A stretch of DNA of 36,745 nucleotides from Clostridiaceae bacterium (GTDB taxonomy: Bacteria; Bacillota; Clostridia; Acetivibrionales; Acetivibrionaceae). Both the position numbers and the translations under genes were made by a program. Position 1 is the first letter of the stretch. Every line of letters begins with the position of its first letter. This document shows, piece after piece, positions 6,942-16,291 of the stretch. Below the pieces are notes generated by a model. The model saw only the letters and a list, made by a program, of their open reading frames with translations, searched no databases and had not been told where the DNA came from. Location: positions 1-36,745 of the forward strand of contig JAAYPF010000196.1 in assembly GCA_012519925.1 (NCBI GenBank), in the 5' to 3' direction.

Positions 6942-9152
6942 CTAAATTTCAAAACATATTCTAAGCTTATCTGCCAATCCTGAATTCCGGTTTGTCTCTC
7001 TCTCGTTATTTATCATTACCTCTAAATAATCTTTATTTCCTACAAGAATAACAAGGTTCCTAGCCCTAGTCACTGCAGTATAGAGCAAATTTCTTGTCAT
7101 CAACACCTGGGGACCTGGAAAAATTGGAACTATTACAACAGGAAACTCGGAGCCCTGGCTTTTGTGAATTGTCACTGCGAAAGCAGGCTCTAATTCGTCT
7201 AATATGCTAAATTCGTAATCTGCTATTTTATCATCGTCAAAAGATACGACTATTTTTTGTTCTTCATCGTCTATTTCACTAATTACTCCTGTATCACCGT
7301 TAAAAACTCCAGCACCTTCGGTACCTTCACTGTCATCTTTTTGCCATCTTAGGTTGTAGTTATTCTTTACCTGCATCACTCTATCGCCTTCTCGGAAAAT
7401 AAAATCCCTATAAATCTTTTCCTTTTTACTTTTATCCTTTGGATTAAGTAAAGACTGAAGTTCGGCATTGAGACTTCCAACACCTATAGGTCCCTTCCTT
7501 ACAGGAGTAAGTACCTGAATCTCCCTCATAGGGTCAAAACCATAAGTGCAGGGTATCCTTCTTGCACAAAGGTCAACAACAGTTTTTAATATATCTTCTG
7601 AAAAGTTCCTTTTTACAAAGAAAAAGTCCTTGTCCCTATCATTTAGTGCAGGCTTTTGTCCATTATTAATCCTATGTGCATTTACAATTATAAGACTTTC
7701 TTCAGCCTGCCTAAAAATTTCTGTTAACTTAACAGTCTTAATTATTTCGCTATTTATTAAGTCCTGTAAGACCTTTCCTGGACCCACTGAAGGCAACTGA
7801 TCCACATCACCTACTAAAATTAATCTTGTACCTAGTTCTATCGCTTTTAGTAAATGGTTCATTAGAAGTATATCCACCATTGACATTTCATCTATAATAA
7901 CAACATCGGCATCTACAGGATTATCCTCATTCCTTCCAAACACCAAATCTTCTTCCTTTGATGTATAACCTATCTCTAAAAGCCTGTGGATAGTCTTAGC
8001 TTCAAACCCTGTTGCCTCCGTCATCCTTTTTGCAGCTCTACCCGTAGGTGCTGCCAACAAAACATCATAACCCTCATTGGTTAACAGATTAATTATACTT
8101 TTAATAATTGTAGTCTTACCTGTACCAGGACCTCCCGTAATAATTAGCACACCACTCGTCAAAGCTTCTTTTACTGCATCCTTTTGATTTTGTGCAAGCA
8201 CAATTCCCTCTCTATTTTGAACTTGTAATATCTTTTCATCAAAATCGCTTATATCACCTTTAAACTTCATGCTTGAAAGTTGTGCAAGCTTTCTTGCAAC
8301 GCCTGCTTCAGCATTGTAAAATGGAGTCAAATATATTCTTGAAGAAGTATCTGTTCTTTCTATATATATAGATTTATCTATCAACAGGGTGATTAATGCA
8401 TCATTTATATTATCTATATCAACATCAAGCAATTTGGAGGTATACTCTTTCAATTTGTCATCTTCCACAAAAGTATGCCCATCCATAGCAATATTAGACA
8501 AAACATATTTTACGCCACAACAAATTCTAAATTTTGATTTTGGGTCTATACCGAGAGCTTTAGCGATCCTGTCAGAAGTCTTAAAACTAATTCCAATAGC
8601 TTCATCGGATAGTTTGTATGGATTATTTCTTATTTCCTCGATAGTATCCTTACCATAAATTTGATATATTTTTGCACAGTATGTGGGGCTGATACCATAT
8701 TCCTGAAAAAACATTACTACATTCCGCAGTTCTTTCTGCTCATAAAAAGCTTGTCCTATTCTCAGTGCCTTTTCATGATTTATACCCTTTATTTCAGACA
8801 ATTTTTCGGGATGAAGCTCTATAATGTTCATAGTATCTTCCCCGAATTTTTTAACAATCTTTTTTGCACTTGCCGGACCTACTCCTTTTATAAATCCTGA
8901 TGCTAGATACGCCTCTAAGGCCTCAAGAGTTTTTGGGAGCATTTTTTCATAGATTTCGACCTTGAGCTGCTCCCCATAATCGGGATGTATCACCCAATTC
9001 CCTGAAACCTTCAGCATCTCTCCAACATTTATAAAGGGCATAAAACCAACAGCAGTTATGGTATCCTTTTCGCCTTTGAGTTCACAAACAGTATAGCCGT
9101 TTATTTCATTTGTAAAAATAATTTCCTCAATAATTCCTTCAAAAGTTATCAA
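6942..9152 (-). CDS. recD2: RecD2-type ATP-dependent DNA helicase
   Basis: RecD2 is a 5'-3' SF1B helicase found without RecBC in Firmicutes, linked to repair and replication fork maintenance. The roughly 736-residue protein has the long N-terminal region with an OB-like strand set and helix-hairpin-helix motifs (GFIKGVGPASAKKIVKKFG), Walker A (GGPGTGKTTIIK, near 340), the DEMSMVD Walker B motif, GDVDQLPSVGPG, the SH3-like insert, and the C-terminal AVTIHKSQGSEFP and YTAVTRA motifs. I chose the TTG at 9152, 6 bases after AAGGTG, over the GTG three codons earlier that is part of that ribosome site. A 40-bp repeat copy (9189-9230) lies immediately upstream. Confidence 0.96.
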   Translation of the reverse strand: MITFEGIIEEIIFTNEINGYTVCELKGEKDTITAVGFMPFINVGEMLKVSGNWVIHPDYGEQLKVEIYEKMLPKTLEALEAYLASGFIKGVGPASAKKIVKKFGEDTMNIIELHPEKLSEIKGINHEKALRIGQAFYEQKELRNVVMFFQEYGISPTYCAKIYQIYGKDTIEEIRNNPYKLSDEAIGISFKTSDRIAKALGIDPKSKFRICCGVKYVLSNIAMDGHTFVEDDKLKEYTSKLLDVDIDNINDALITLLIDKSIYIERTDTSSRIYLTPFYNAEAGVARKLAQLSSMKFKGDISDFDEKILQVQNREGIVLAQNQKDAVKEALTSGVLIITGGPGTGKTTIIKSIINLLTNEGYDVLLAAPTGRAAKRMTEATGFEAKTIHRLLEIGYTSKEEDLVFGRNEDNPVDADVVIIDEMSMVDILLMNHLLKAIELGTRLILVGDVDQLPSVGPGKVLQDLINSEIIKTVKLTEIFRQAEESLIIVNAHRINNGQKPALNDRDKDFFFVKRNFSEDILKTVVDLCARRIPCTYGFDPMREIQVLTPVRKGPIGVGSLNAELQSLLNPKDKSKKEKIYRDFIFREGDRVMQVKNNYNLRWQKDDSEGTEGAGVFNGDTGVISEIDDEEQKIVVSFDDDKIADYEFSILDELEPAFAVTIHKSQGSEFPVVIVPIFPGPQVLMTRNLLYTAVTRARNLVILVGNKDYLEVMINNERETNRNSGLADKLRICFEI

Positions 9153-9188
9153 TATTAACACCTTATTCTTTGAAAATCAACTTTTTTG

Positions 9189-9230
9189 AAACACCCATTG
9201 ACCAGTTATTTTTTTGGAATCACCTAATTA
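9189..9230 (-). repeat. Copy 2 of a three-copy 40-bp repeat
   Basis: The minus strand reads TTAGGTGATTCCAAAAAAAT, then AACTGGTCAATGGGTGTTTC. It sits 37 bases upstream of the recD2 start. Alignment with copies 1 and 3 needs no gaps. Confidence 0.7.
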
Positions 9231-9290
9231 AGTATATATCAAATAGTTAGTTTTTAAAAGAATAAGGAACTACATTTATGTATGCCAACA

Positions 9291-9689
9291 TTATACCTTT
9301 CTTCCTATATGCTCCACTCCAATCTCCTGCTCTTCGCATTCATCAAAAGATTTAAACAGACCTTCCTTTTCCGATTTTTTCAGAACTTGAATACACTCAA
9401 AATCCTTTTCTAATTTCCTTAGAATATCAATGGTGTCATCGTTTGAACCCATATCAAGTACTATAAGCCTACCACCAGGCATGAGTTTTCTAATAAAGTC
9501 TCTTTGAAGAATGTTTCTGAGCACACCCTCAATAATTTCTCCTTGATTCTTAACAATTAAAACTAATTTAACCATTGAGGTTTTGTATTTCATATTATGT
9601 TTAATGGTTAGCAATATCTCGTGCAAAAACCCTATAAAACCATAGGTAGCAAACATACACACCACAATTTCAAAAATTGTTTTCATCAT
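9291..9689 (-). CDS. Membrane-anchored protein with a glycosyltransferase-A-like segment
   Basis: The 132-residue product begins with a hydrophobic segment (about residues 5-27) and then has a Rossmann-like pattern, KLVLIVKNQGEIIEGVLRNIL and GGRLIVLDMGSNDDTIDILRKL, which resembles the first half of family 2 glycosyltransferases (nucleotide-sugar binding DxGSxDxT). The later catalytic half is missing, so it is either a short stand-alone protein or a regulatory relic. The start is the ATG 7 bases after GGAGGTG; an in-frame GTG inside that ribosome site is rejected. It lies between the metK terminator and recD2, both on the same strand. The fold assignment is moderate and the function unknown. 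Confidence 0.75.
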   Translation of the reverse strand: MMKTIFEIVVCMFATYGFIGFLHEILLTIKHNMKYKTSMVKLVLIVKNQGEIIEGVLRNILQRDFIRKLMPGGRLIVLDMGSNDDTIDILRKLEKDFECIQVLKKSEKEGLFKSFDECEEQEIGVEHIGRKV

Positions 9690-9742
9690 GCCAAACACCT
9701 CCTATTTAGTCTATGAAATGTTTAGCTTTACTGCTACTCCTT

Positions 9743-9793
9743 CTTAAAATAAAAGAAGAAGAGAGAAGTAGCTTTTGCCACTTCTCTCTTCTA
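9743..9793 (-). terminator. Rho-independent terminator after metK
   Basis: On the minus strand AAGAGAGAAGTGGC (9790-9777) pairs with GCTACTTCTCTCTT (9772-9759) around an AAAA loop, giving a 14-bp stem with one G-T pair, followed by CTTCTTTTATTTT. It is a strong, canonical terminator just past the metK stop. Confidence 0.9.
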
Positions 9794-9803
9794 TCAATAA
9801 ATT

Positions 9804-10997
9804 TTATAATTCTTTTGCTTCCCTTTTCAAATCCTCTGCCTTATCAGTCTTTTCCCAAGGCAGATCAAGATCATTTCTTCCAAAGTGTCCGTACGCTGCT
9901 GTCTGTTTATATATAGGTCTTCTCAAATCAAGACTTTTTATTATTGCTGCTGGTCTTAAGTCAAAATGCTTTTCTACAAGCATCTCTATCTTTTCTTCAG
10001 AAATTGAACCAGTTCCAAAAGTATCTACTCTCACTGATACAGGTTTTGCAACACCTATTGCATAAGCCAACTGTACTTCACATTTTTTTGCAAGTCCAGC
10101 AGCTACAATGTTTTTAGCCACATATCTAGATGCATAAGCTGCGGAACGGTCAACCTTTGTTGGATCCTTTCCTGAAAAAGCACCACCACCGTGTCTTGCA
10201 TATCCTCCGTACGTATCAACAATTATTTTCCTACCTGTAAGCCCTGAATCCCCTTGAGGTCCACCTACAACAAATCTTCCAGTAGGATTGATAAAATATT
10301 TTGTTTTACTATCAAGCAAGTTTTCAGGAATCACAGGCTTAATTACATGCTCAAGTATATCCTTTTCAATGGTCTCATGGTCAACCTCAGGACCATGTTG
10401 AGTTGAAATAACAACCGTTTCAACTCTAACAGGCTTGTCTCCATCATATTCTACAGTTACCTGAGATTTACCGTCTGGTCTCAAGTAATCTAATGTTCCG
10501 TCTTTCCTGACATCTGCAAGCTTTTTTGTAAGTTTGTGAGCAAGTGAAATAGGCATAGGCATTAATTCCTCAGTCTCATCACATGCATATCCAAACATCA
10601 TCCCTTGATCCCCTGCACCAATTGCCTCTATTTCAGCTTCTGACATTTCACCTTGTTTAGCTTCAAAAGCTTTGTCTACGCCCATTGCAATATCCGGAGA
10701 TTGCTCGTCAATTGAAGTCAATACAGCACAAGTATCTGAGTCAAAACCATATTTTGCTCTGTCATATCCTATTTCACGAATAGTATTCCTAACAATTTTC
10801 GGTATATCAACATAACAACGTGTTGTAATCTCTCCAGCCACTAAAACAAGTCCTGTAGTAACCGATGTCTCACATGCCACCCTAGCCATAGGGTCTTCAG
10901 AGTATATTGCATCTAAAACAGCATCAGAAATTTGATCGCATATTTTATCAGGATGCCCCTCAGTAACCGATTCAGAAGTAAATAGCTTTTTTGACAT
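9804..10997 (-). CDS. metK: S-adenosylmethionine synthetase (methionine adenosyltransferase)
   Basis: MetK makes S-adenosylmethionine from methionine and ATP. The 397-residue length and three-domain layout are standard. Signature sequences seen: [21 protein letters not shown] at the N-terminus, the [12 protein letters not shown] hexapeptide region near residue 118, and [19 protein letters not shown] (the P-loop-like signature) near 260. The ribosome site GGAGG precedes ATG by 7 bases. Expression should fall when SAM is abundant, through the SAM-I riboswitch at 11035-11175, and the transcript ends at the terminator at 9743-9793, so it is probably monocistronic. Confidence 0.99.
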   Translation of the reverse strand: MSKKLFTSESVTEGHPDKICDQISDAVLDAIYSEDPMARVACETSVTTGLVLVAGEITTRCYVDIPKIVRNTIREIGYDRAKYGFDSDTCAVLTSIDEQSPDIAMGVDKAFEAKQGEMSEAEIEAIGAGDQGMMFGYACDETEELMPMPISLAHKLTKKLADVRKDGTLDYLRPDGKSQVTVEYDGDKPVRVETVVISTQHGPEVDHETIEKDILEHVIKPVIPENLLDSKTKYFINPTGRFVVGGPQGDSGLTGRKIIVDTYGGYARHGGGAFSGKDPTKVDRSAAYASRYVAKNIVAAGLAKKCEVQLAYAIGVAKPVSVRVDTFGTGSISEEKIEMLVEKHFDLRPAAIIKSLDLRRPIYKQTAAYGHFGRNDLDLPWEKTDKAEDLKREAKEL

Positions 10998-11034
10998 TTA
11001 TTAATCCTCCTTAAAAATATAGTCCGCCATGAAA

Positions 11035-11068
11035 AGAAAAAACCTCGTTCGTCAAGAAGAGGGTTTCA
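11035..11068 (-). terminator. Expression-platform terminator of the metK SAM riboswitch
   Basis: On the minus strand AAACCCTC (about 11068-11061) pairs with GAGGTTT (about 11046-11040), followed by TTTTTTCTTTTC. This hairpin lies between the aptamer and the metK ribosome site and would stop transcription in the SAM-bound state. The upstream GAGGAGAG of the aptamer's 3' side offers bases for a competing antiterminator. Confidence 0.75.
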
Positions 11069-11075
11069 TTTCTCT

Positions 11076-11175
11076 CCTCATCTGTCAGGACATTAATCCT
11101 GTAGGAATTGGCACCGATACTTTATGCCGGTTGCCGGGTTTCATAGGGCCCTTCCCTCCACCTCTCTTGATAAGG
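11076..11175 (-). promoter_or_regulatory. SAM-I (S box) riboswitch aptamer
   Basis: The minus strand carries the canonical S-box sequence: CTTATCAAGAGAGGTGGAGG (11174-11155), GGCCC...GAAACCCGGCAACC (P2/kink-turn and J regions), a P3 hairpin GGCATAAAGTATCGGTGCC, AATTCCTACAG and the closing GACAGATGAGG. P1 pairs CCTTATC (11175-11169) with GATGAGG (11082-11076). The family binds S-adenosylmethionine and shuts off methionine/SAM genes. It lies 80 bases upstream of metK on the same strand. Confidence 0.97.
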
Positions 11176-11203
11176 CTAACGCTGTATTATTTTGTCAGCT
11201 TAT

Positions 11204-11232
11204 AATCTATCATATACATAGCATTTAGTCAA
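11204..11232 (-). promoter_or_regulatory. Promoter of the metK riboswitch transcript
   Basis: On the minus strand TTGACT (11232-11227) and TAGATT (11209-11204) are separated by 17 bases. Transcription would begin about 20 bases before the aptamer, the usual layout for S-box leaders. Confidence 0.6.
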
Positions 11233-11255
11233 TAAATTATACTAAGAATAAATAA

Positions 11256-11489
11256 TTATTTTATAATCCGCAATCCTTCAGATATTTCCTCTAATGGTTC
11301 CGGCTTAAAACCATTGGTAACTGCAAAAAAACGCCCTTCAATCTCCTTAATAACAACAGTGCTAAAGTTTACAGTATCTTCGCACAGCATACCCGTATAT
11401 ATTTCCCTATCATTTACATCTTTAAATCCTGAATACTTCCCCATCGAACTTTTAACTCTCCTTTTTATTTCACAAATTAAGTTTTCCAT
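11256..11489 (-). CDS. Small hypothetical protein overlapping the thioesterase gene
   Basis: The frame encodes 77 residues from the ATG at 11489 (ENLICEIKRRVKSSMGKYSG, ending EPLEEISEGLRIIK), with alternating charged and hydrophobic residues like a small alpha/beta protein. Its start overlaps the end of the thioesterase gene by 20 bases, suggesting translational coupling. An ATG at 11534 with GGTGAGG upstream is the alternative, but those bases also encode the conserved GEGxHER stretch of the thioesterase, so the match may be accidental. I do not recognise a family. Confidence 0.55.
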   Translation of the reverse strand: MENLICEIKRRVKSSMGKYSGFKDVNDREIYTGMLCEDTVNFSTVVIKEIEGRFFAVTNGFKPEPLEEISEGLRIIK

Positions 11490-11871
11490 ATACTTTTTCT
11501 CTAAATTTGGCGGATTCAACAATATATCGCTCATGTTGACCCTCACCAATTTTCTCTCTAGAATCATAAGCCTCTATTTTAAATGTCAACTTCCTTCCTT
11601 CTATAGAAACAAGTTCTGCAATAGCCCTTACTTTCATTCCTATAGGTGTAGCTGCCATATGCTTTATATTGACTGATGTGCCCACTGTTGTATAGCCCTT
11701 TGGCAGATGCAACGAAACTGCTGATAATGCAGAACGTTCCATAAGACTTATCATTGCAGGTGTCGCATATACGTCAAGATTTCCACTACCCATTTCCTCG
11801 GCAGAACTTTTATTAAATACTTTTGTCTCAATTGCTGCTGTTAATCCAACCTTTATGTTTATATCTTTCAT
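11470..11871 (-). CDS. Thioesterase family protein, FlK-like hot-dog fold
   Basis: This 133-residue hot-dog protein should hydrolyse an acyl-CoA thioester. It resembles the fluoroacetyl-CoA thioesterase FlK: T37, E45 and H71 (ATPAM, LMERSA, IKHMAATP) fall in the same spacing as the FlK catalytic residues T42, E50 and H76, with a constant offset of 5. The long helix of the fold (SLMERSALSAV) and the end motif GEGQHERYIV are present. Clostridial relatives are common and their true substrate is unknown; the family label does not imply fluoroacetate metabolism. A ribosome site (GAGGT) lies 9 bases before ATG. Confidence 0.88.
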   Translation of the reverse strand: MKDINIKVGLTAAIETKVFNKSSAEEMGSGNLDVYATPAMISLMERSALSAVSLHLPKGYTTVGTSVNIKHMAATPIGMKVRAIAELVSIEGRKLTFKIEAYDSREKIGEGQHERYIVESAKFREKVYGKLNL

Positions 11872-12320
11872 GTCCTTTTTACCTCTAAAAATTTATTTAA
11901 TAGCATTTCGCAGCTAAAGCTGCAATCAAAGTAGATATCTTCATGTTTCATGAATACCTTTAATAATGTCCATTGTTTGATGTCTAAACTTAAGCATCTT
12001 GTGTTCTTAGCATTATCAAATAAATACTGCTAAAAACACAGGCACTATCTATTAGCCATTCTAAAAGAAATTTTAATGTGTTATAGTATTTATGATGTTC
12101 TAAGGTAAGCATACCATGAAAATAATCTCTATAGACTGATGGAAATAAACTACGAAGTATTTGCTATTATATCAAATAATCATCTTACAATAAAGAGTTA
12201 TTTAGAAGATTTCCCAAAATATCAAGAAAGCATCTCCTACCTACTATAAATAATAGAATAAAAACCACGGGATATCGAGCCCCCTTGTTTCTGCTCCTTT
12301 CACGCAACTCCAAGGAGCAT
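11872..12320. other. Gap upstream of the thioesterase gene
   Basis: This stretch holds no intact gene. It contains a decayed coding-like stretch on the minus strand (11990-12244, listed separately), a 7-bp hairpin (GCTCCTT 12293-12299 with AAGGAGC 12312-12318), and a GC-rich patch (CCACGGGATATCGAGCCCCC, about 12265-12284) followed on the minus strand by TTTTTATTC, perhaps a second weak terminator for ftsH. A GCAGCTTTAGCTGC palindrome lies near 11911-11924. Confidence 0.5.
11990..12244 (-). pseudogene. Possible decayed reading frame, unknown family
   Basis: One minus-strand frame reads, without a frameshift, VGRRCFLDILGNLLNNSLL, stop, DDYLI, two stops, then 57 open codons that include SLFPSVYRDYFHGMLTLEHH and KYYNTLKFLLEWLID, ending in a stop at 11990. 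The composition looks like protein rather than random AT-rich DNA, and the stops are TAA/TAG that single changes could create. No start codon and ribosome site survive. I do not recognise the family; it could be chance. Confidence 0.25.
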
Positions 12321-12352
12321 AACTAAAAAGGAATAGCAGTTATGCTATCCCT
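12321..12352 (-). terminator. Rho-independent terminator after ftsH
   Basis: On the minus strand GGGATAGC (12351-12344) pairs with GCTATTCC (12337-12330) around ATAACT, followed by TTTTTAGTT. It lies 27 bases past the ftsH stop codon. Confidence 0.85.
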
Positions 12353-12378
12353 TAATAATGCAAAATCATTACATCATC

Positions 12379-14187
12379 TTATGCACCTGCAAAAAGTTCT
12401 TCAAATTCGTGTCCCTCAAGCTTTTCTTTTTCTATCAAAGCATTAGCAACAGCGTGAAGCTTATTAATGTTTTCTTTTAATAATTTAAGAGTCTTGTCAT
12501 AGCAACTATCAATAATTCCTTTTACTTCTCTATCTATCTGAGCAGCTATTTCTTCACTGTAGTTCCTAGCTTGTGCAAAATCTCTTCCAATGAAAACTTC
12601 CTCATTCTCATTGCCAAATATCATATTTCCAAGCTTCTCACTCATACCATATTTCGTAATCATGCCTCTTGCTACGCCATTTGCCTGTTTAAGGTCACCA
12701 GATGCTCCCGTACTAATTTCACCAAGTACCAATTCTTCAGCTGCCCTGCCTCCTAACGCTATAACGATACTTTCAAGCAAATGTGCCTTTGTCCTGTAAT
12801 TTCTATCTTCATCCGGCTTGAAGGAAGTGTATCCTCCTGCCATTCCTGCTGGGATAATAGATATTCTGTCTACCGTATCAGTAGTTGAAACGAGCTTAAC
12901 CGCTAAAGCGTGGCCTGCTTCATGATATGCAGTAAGTTTCTTTGCTTCGTCACTCATTACCCTACTTTTCTTTTCAGGACCCATTACAACCTTAAATACC
13001 GCTTCTTTTATTTCTGCCATTGTTATATTTGTCTTTTCTTTTCTAGCAGCAAGCAGAGCCGCTTCATTCAACAGGTTTTCAAGATCCGCTCCGGTAAAGC
13101 CCGGTGTAGTCTTAGCAAGGTCATCAAGCTTTACATCATCTGCAAACGGCTTCCCTCTTGCATGCACCTTCAATATCTCTTCTCTTCCCTTGATATCAGG
13201 CAACCCAACAACAACCCTTCTGTCAAACCTTCCTGGTCTTAAGAGTGCCGGATCCAATATGTCTGGTCTGTTTGTTGCTGCAAGTATAATAACACCTTCA
13301 TTTACACCAAATCCATCCATCTCAACAAGAAGCTGATTCAAGGTTTGCTCACGCTCATCATGACCGCCTCCAAGACCGGCTCCTCTGTGTCTACCAACTG
13401 CATCTATTTCGTCTATAAATACGATACAAGGAGAATTCTTTTTTGCCTGATCAAAGAGATCTCTTACCCTTGAAGCACCAACTCCGACAAACATCTCAAC
13501 AAAATCGGAACCACTTATTGTAAAGAAAGGAACTCCAGCCTCTCCTGAAACAGCTTTTGCAAGCAAAGTCTTACCTGTACCAGGAGGTCCTACGAGCAAA
13601 ACTCCTTTAGGAATTCTAGCCCCTAATTCAACAAATTTCTTAGGCTGCTTCAAAAACTCAACAATTTCTTGAAGCTCTTCTTTTTCCTCGTCTGCTCCAG
13701 CTACGTCATTAAAGGTAATCTTCTTTTTGTCGTCTATGGTCATCTTAGCTCTACTTTTCCCAAAAGACATGACCCTGCTTCCGCCTCCACCTTGCGACTG
13801 CTGAAGGAAAAAGACCCAAAACAACACAAATATAAGAATCAAGCCAAAGGGAGGTATTATTGCCAACCACCATGGAACCGTAGGCTCCGGCTCGAATTTG
13901 AACTCAATCTCATTAGCCCTAATAGGCTCTTGCAATTCACTCATTAAAGATTCTATATTAGGTATATATACAATACACTTATCTTTCCCTTTTTCGCCAC
14001 TAATAAGTGCTACATCAGCTTTGTTTCCTTCAAGTTTAATCTCTTTAACATTTTTATTCTGAGCTTGTTGTAAGAGATAAGAGTAACTTTTTACTTCTGG
14101 TCCCGCATTGTTTGTAACCACTGCAACAAATAGTAATATTATCACAAATAATACTATATATATGCTTATGTTTTTGAAGTATTTCAA
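12379..14187 (-). CDS. ftsH: ATP-dependent zinc metalloprotease FtsH
   Basis: FtsH is a hexameric membrane protease that degrades misassembled membrane and some regulatory proteins. The 602-residue protein has two membrane segments (about residues 7-27 and 105-130) around an extracytoplasmic domain, then the AAA module with Walker A (GPPGTGKT, near 200), Walker B ([11 protein letters not shown]), the second region of homology ([19 protein letters not shown]), and the zinc protease motif HEAGH near 420, with the third ligand in [20 protein letters not shown]. The start is TTG, 6 bases after GGAGGGAG. It follows hpt and tilS, the conserved Firmicutes order, and ends at a strong terminator. Confidence 0.98.
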   Translation of the reverse strand: MKYFKNISIYIVLFVIILLFVAVVTNNAGPEVKSYSYLLQQAQNKNVKEIKLEGNKADVALISGEKGKDKCIVYIPNIESLMSELQEPIRANEIEFKFEPEPTVPWWLAIIPPFGLILIFVLFWVFFLQQSQGGGGSRVMSFGKSRAKMTIDDKKKITFNDVAGADEEKEELQEIVEFLKQPKKFVELGARIPKGVLLVGPPGTGKTLLAKAVSGEAGVPFFTISGSDFVEMFVGVGASRVRDLFDQAKKNSPCIVFIDEIDAVGRHRGAGLGGGHDEREQTLNQLLVEMDGFGVNEGVIILAATNRPDILDPALLRPGRFDRRVVVGLPDIKGREEILKVHARGKPFADDVKLDDLAKTTPGFTGADLENLLNEAALLAARKEKTNITMAEIKEAVFKVVMGPEKKSRVMSDEAKKLTAYHEAGHALAVKLVSTTDTVDRISIIPAGMAGGYTSFKPDEDRNYRTKAHLLESIVIALGGRAAEELVLGEISTGASGDLKQANGVARGMITKYGMSEKLGNMIFGNENEEVFIGRDFAQARNYSEEIAAQIDREVKGIIDSCYDKTLKLLKENINKLHAVANALIEKEKLEGHEFEELFAGA

Positions 14188-14314
14188 ATAGCTCCCTCCT
14201 TATTTCGCATATCTATAAATAACAGTATATCTCTGCCAATATATATATTTACATTATATTAACATAACACGAGTTAAAACACAATAAACCTTTAAAATTA
14301 ACGAAAAAACTTAA

Positions 14315-14863
14315 CTAGCCTTCCCCATCATTGTATATACTCTCTTTCAATACACAGACTTCGGGCAAATTTCTATATTTACCTCTAAAATCAAGCCCAT
14401 AGCCTACAACAAATTTGTCAGGTATAGTTATGCCATTATACTCTAAAGGCACTTCCACCTGACGCCTTGACGGCTTATCAAGAGCAGTACATACCTTTAC
14501 ATCGACAGGTCCTCTGTCCTCAAACAAATCTTTAATATATCTCAACGTAAGACCCGTATCCACAAGATCTTCAACTATAAGTACATGCTTATGACTTATA
14601 TCTATATCTACATCCTTAATTATTCTGACAACCCCTGAAGACTTAGTTGAATCGCCATAACTTGATACCGAAATAAAGTCCATTTCTATAGGAATAGTTA
14701 TGTGCCTTATGAGATCAGAAAAGAATACTACCCCTCCCTTTAATACTCCTATTAATACCAACTCTTTACCCTTATAATCACTAGAGATCCTTTTTCCAAG
14801 TTCTTTCACTTTTTCCTCTAATGCCTCTTTGGTGACCAAAATTTCTTGAATATCCCCTAACAT
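14315..14863 (-). CDS. hpt: Hypoxanthine phosphoribosyltransferase
   Basis: Hpt salvages hypoxanthine or guanine with PRPP to give IMP or GMP. The 182-residue length is typical. The PRPP-binding loop VLIVEDLVDTGLTL is near residue 97, the flexible-loop SSYGDSTKSSG near 67, and the base-binding C-terminal VGYGLDFRGKYRNLP near 153. GGGAGG lies 5 bases before ATG. It starts 16 bases after tilS, so the two are co-transcribed. Confidence 0.97.
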   Translation of the reverse strand: MLGDIQEILVTKEALEEKVKELGKRISSDYKGKELVLIGVLKGGVVFFSDLIRHITIPIEMDFISVSSYGDSTKSSGVVRIIKDVDIDISHKHVLIVEDLVDTGLTLRYIKDLFEDRGPVDVKVCTALDKPSRRQVEVPLEYNGITIPDKFVVGYGLDFRGKYRNLPEVCVLKESIYNDGEG

Positions 14864-14879
14864 AAGGTTCCTCCCATTC

Positions 14880-16286
14880 TTAATTGTCCTGCAAATTGGA
14901 TTTATAACTTAATTTTAATACTCTTTTAGTATTTTCAGTTACTTTAAATTTATCACTTATTTTATACCCAATAATCCAAATGATTTCACGTTCCTTAGCA
15001 ATTAAAGGGATATTATCTCTCATTTCTCTTGGTATTTTTTTATCTATAAAGTACTCTTTTAGCTTTTTTGTACCGTTGGAATTTATAGGTTTGAAGATAT
15101 CTCCTTCTTTTCTCTTTCTTATATTTATTCCCTCACACACCTTGTCATAATCAAAAAACTGAGTTAAAGCTCTTGCGTTTAACCATTTATAGTCGCTAAC
15201 CTTATAATCGGAAATAAGCTTAGCCTCAATTAAATGCTTTCCATCTCCTAATTCCGTGGATCCCGGCATATTTATATTAGCTTCAAAATCAAAAGAATCC
15301 GGTTGTGTTTGTGTTTTATAAAACCTTATACTTTCATAAGTTCTTCTGATCTTAATTCCGGGGAGATCAACTCTAGAACCAACTCTTCCTCCATTTATCA
15401 TATCTAAAACACTTTCAATGTGTACACTTTCAATTCCCTTAACATTTCCTCTAACTTCGCAAATTGCCTTCCTTATAACTCTTCTCTTAAGTGCAATATG
15501 CATCCTCTTCATCTTACCTAATAAGAGTTCAACTTCTTCATTCTCTTTTTTCAAAACAGCATTAAAATATGATTTTTTTGCCTTACTGTCAATAAAATCT
15601 ATATCGTCTTTAATAAGTCTATTCATTCTATCAATACTCTTTACTAAATTAGATCCAAAAAGCTTATCTATATTTGGAATAACTTCTAATCTAATCTTGT
15701 TCCTAGCATATATAGTTTCGAAATTAGAGCTATCAGTAACTGTATCGATTTTTTTTTCAAGTATATAAGCATCTATCTCACTTCTTTCAATATCTAAAAG
15801 TGGTCTTATGATGCGTCCTCGGATGTAATCCATACCCTTAAGTCCATCAAATCCTGCTCCTCTTATAATATTCATAAGAACAGTTTCTGCTTGATCATTT
15901 TTGTTATGTGCCACCGCAATTTTATCAGCCCCTATGCTGTCAGCAATAATTCCAAAGTTTTTGTACCTTTCTTCTCTACCTGCCTCTTCTAAAGAAATAC
16001 CTTTCTCTTTAGATATTTTATTTATATCTATACGCATAGACTTAAATTCTATATTTAAATCTTCACAGAGTTTTTTTACAAAATCTTCATCTCTATTGGA
16101 CTCGCTGCCCCTGAGCATATGATTTATATGGACTGCTACTAACTTTAAATTTAAGTCCTTTTTTAAGTCCGATAGGATATGAAGTAGGCATACCGAATCA
16201 GGTCCCCCTGACACACCTACTACTATACTGTCACCCCTTTTTATAATGCCATTTTTCTTAATTGTTTTCAAAACCTTTGTTATCAT
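14880..16286 (-). CDS. tilS: tRNA(Ile)-lysidine synthase
   Basis: TilS attaches lysine to C34 of the CAU anticodon tRNA-Ile, allowing AUA to be read as isoleucine. The N-terminal PP-loop ATP pyrophosphatase motif is SGGPDSVCLLH (near 28-38), followed by HINHMLRGSES and the HNKNDQAETVLMNIIRG block; the C-terminal TilS domain contains RKRKEGDIF and KKLKEYFIDKKIPREMRDNIPLI. I prefer the ATG at 16286 (468 residues). A second ATG five codons earlier lies inside the 40-bp repeat copy 3, whose GGGTGT could act as the ribosome site for the chosen start. Confidence 0.96.
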   Translation of the reverse strand: MITKVLKTIKKNGIIKRGDSIVVGVSGGPDSVCLLHILSDLKKDLNLKLVAVHINHMLRGSESNRDEDFVKKLCEDLNIEFKSMRIDINKISKEKGISLEEAGREERYKNFGIIADSIGADKIAVAHNKNDQAETVLMNIIRGAGFDGLKGMDYIRGRIIRPLLDIERSEIDAYILEKKIDTVTDSSNFETIYARNKIRLEVIPNIDKLFGSNLVKSIDRMNRLIKDDIDFIDSKAKKSYFNAVLKKENEEVELLLGKMKRMHIALKRRVIRKAICEVRGNVKGIESVHIESVLDMINGGRVGSRVDLPGIKIRRTYESIRFYKTQTQPDSFDFEANINMPGSTELGDGKHLIEAKLISDYKVSDYKWLNARALTQFFDYDKVCEGINIRKRKEGDIFKPINSNGTKKLKEYFIDKKIPREMRDNIPLIAKEREIIWIIGYKISDKFKVTENTKRVLKLSYKSNLQDN

Positions 16287-16291
16287 AATTA

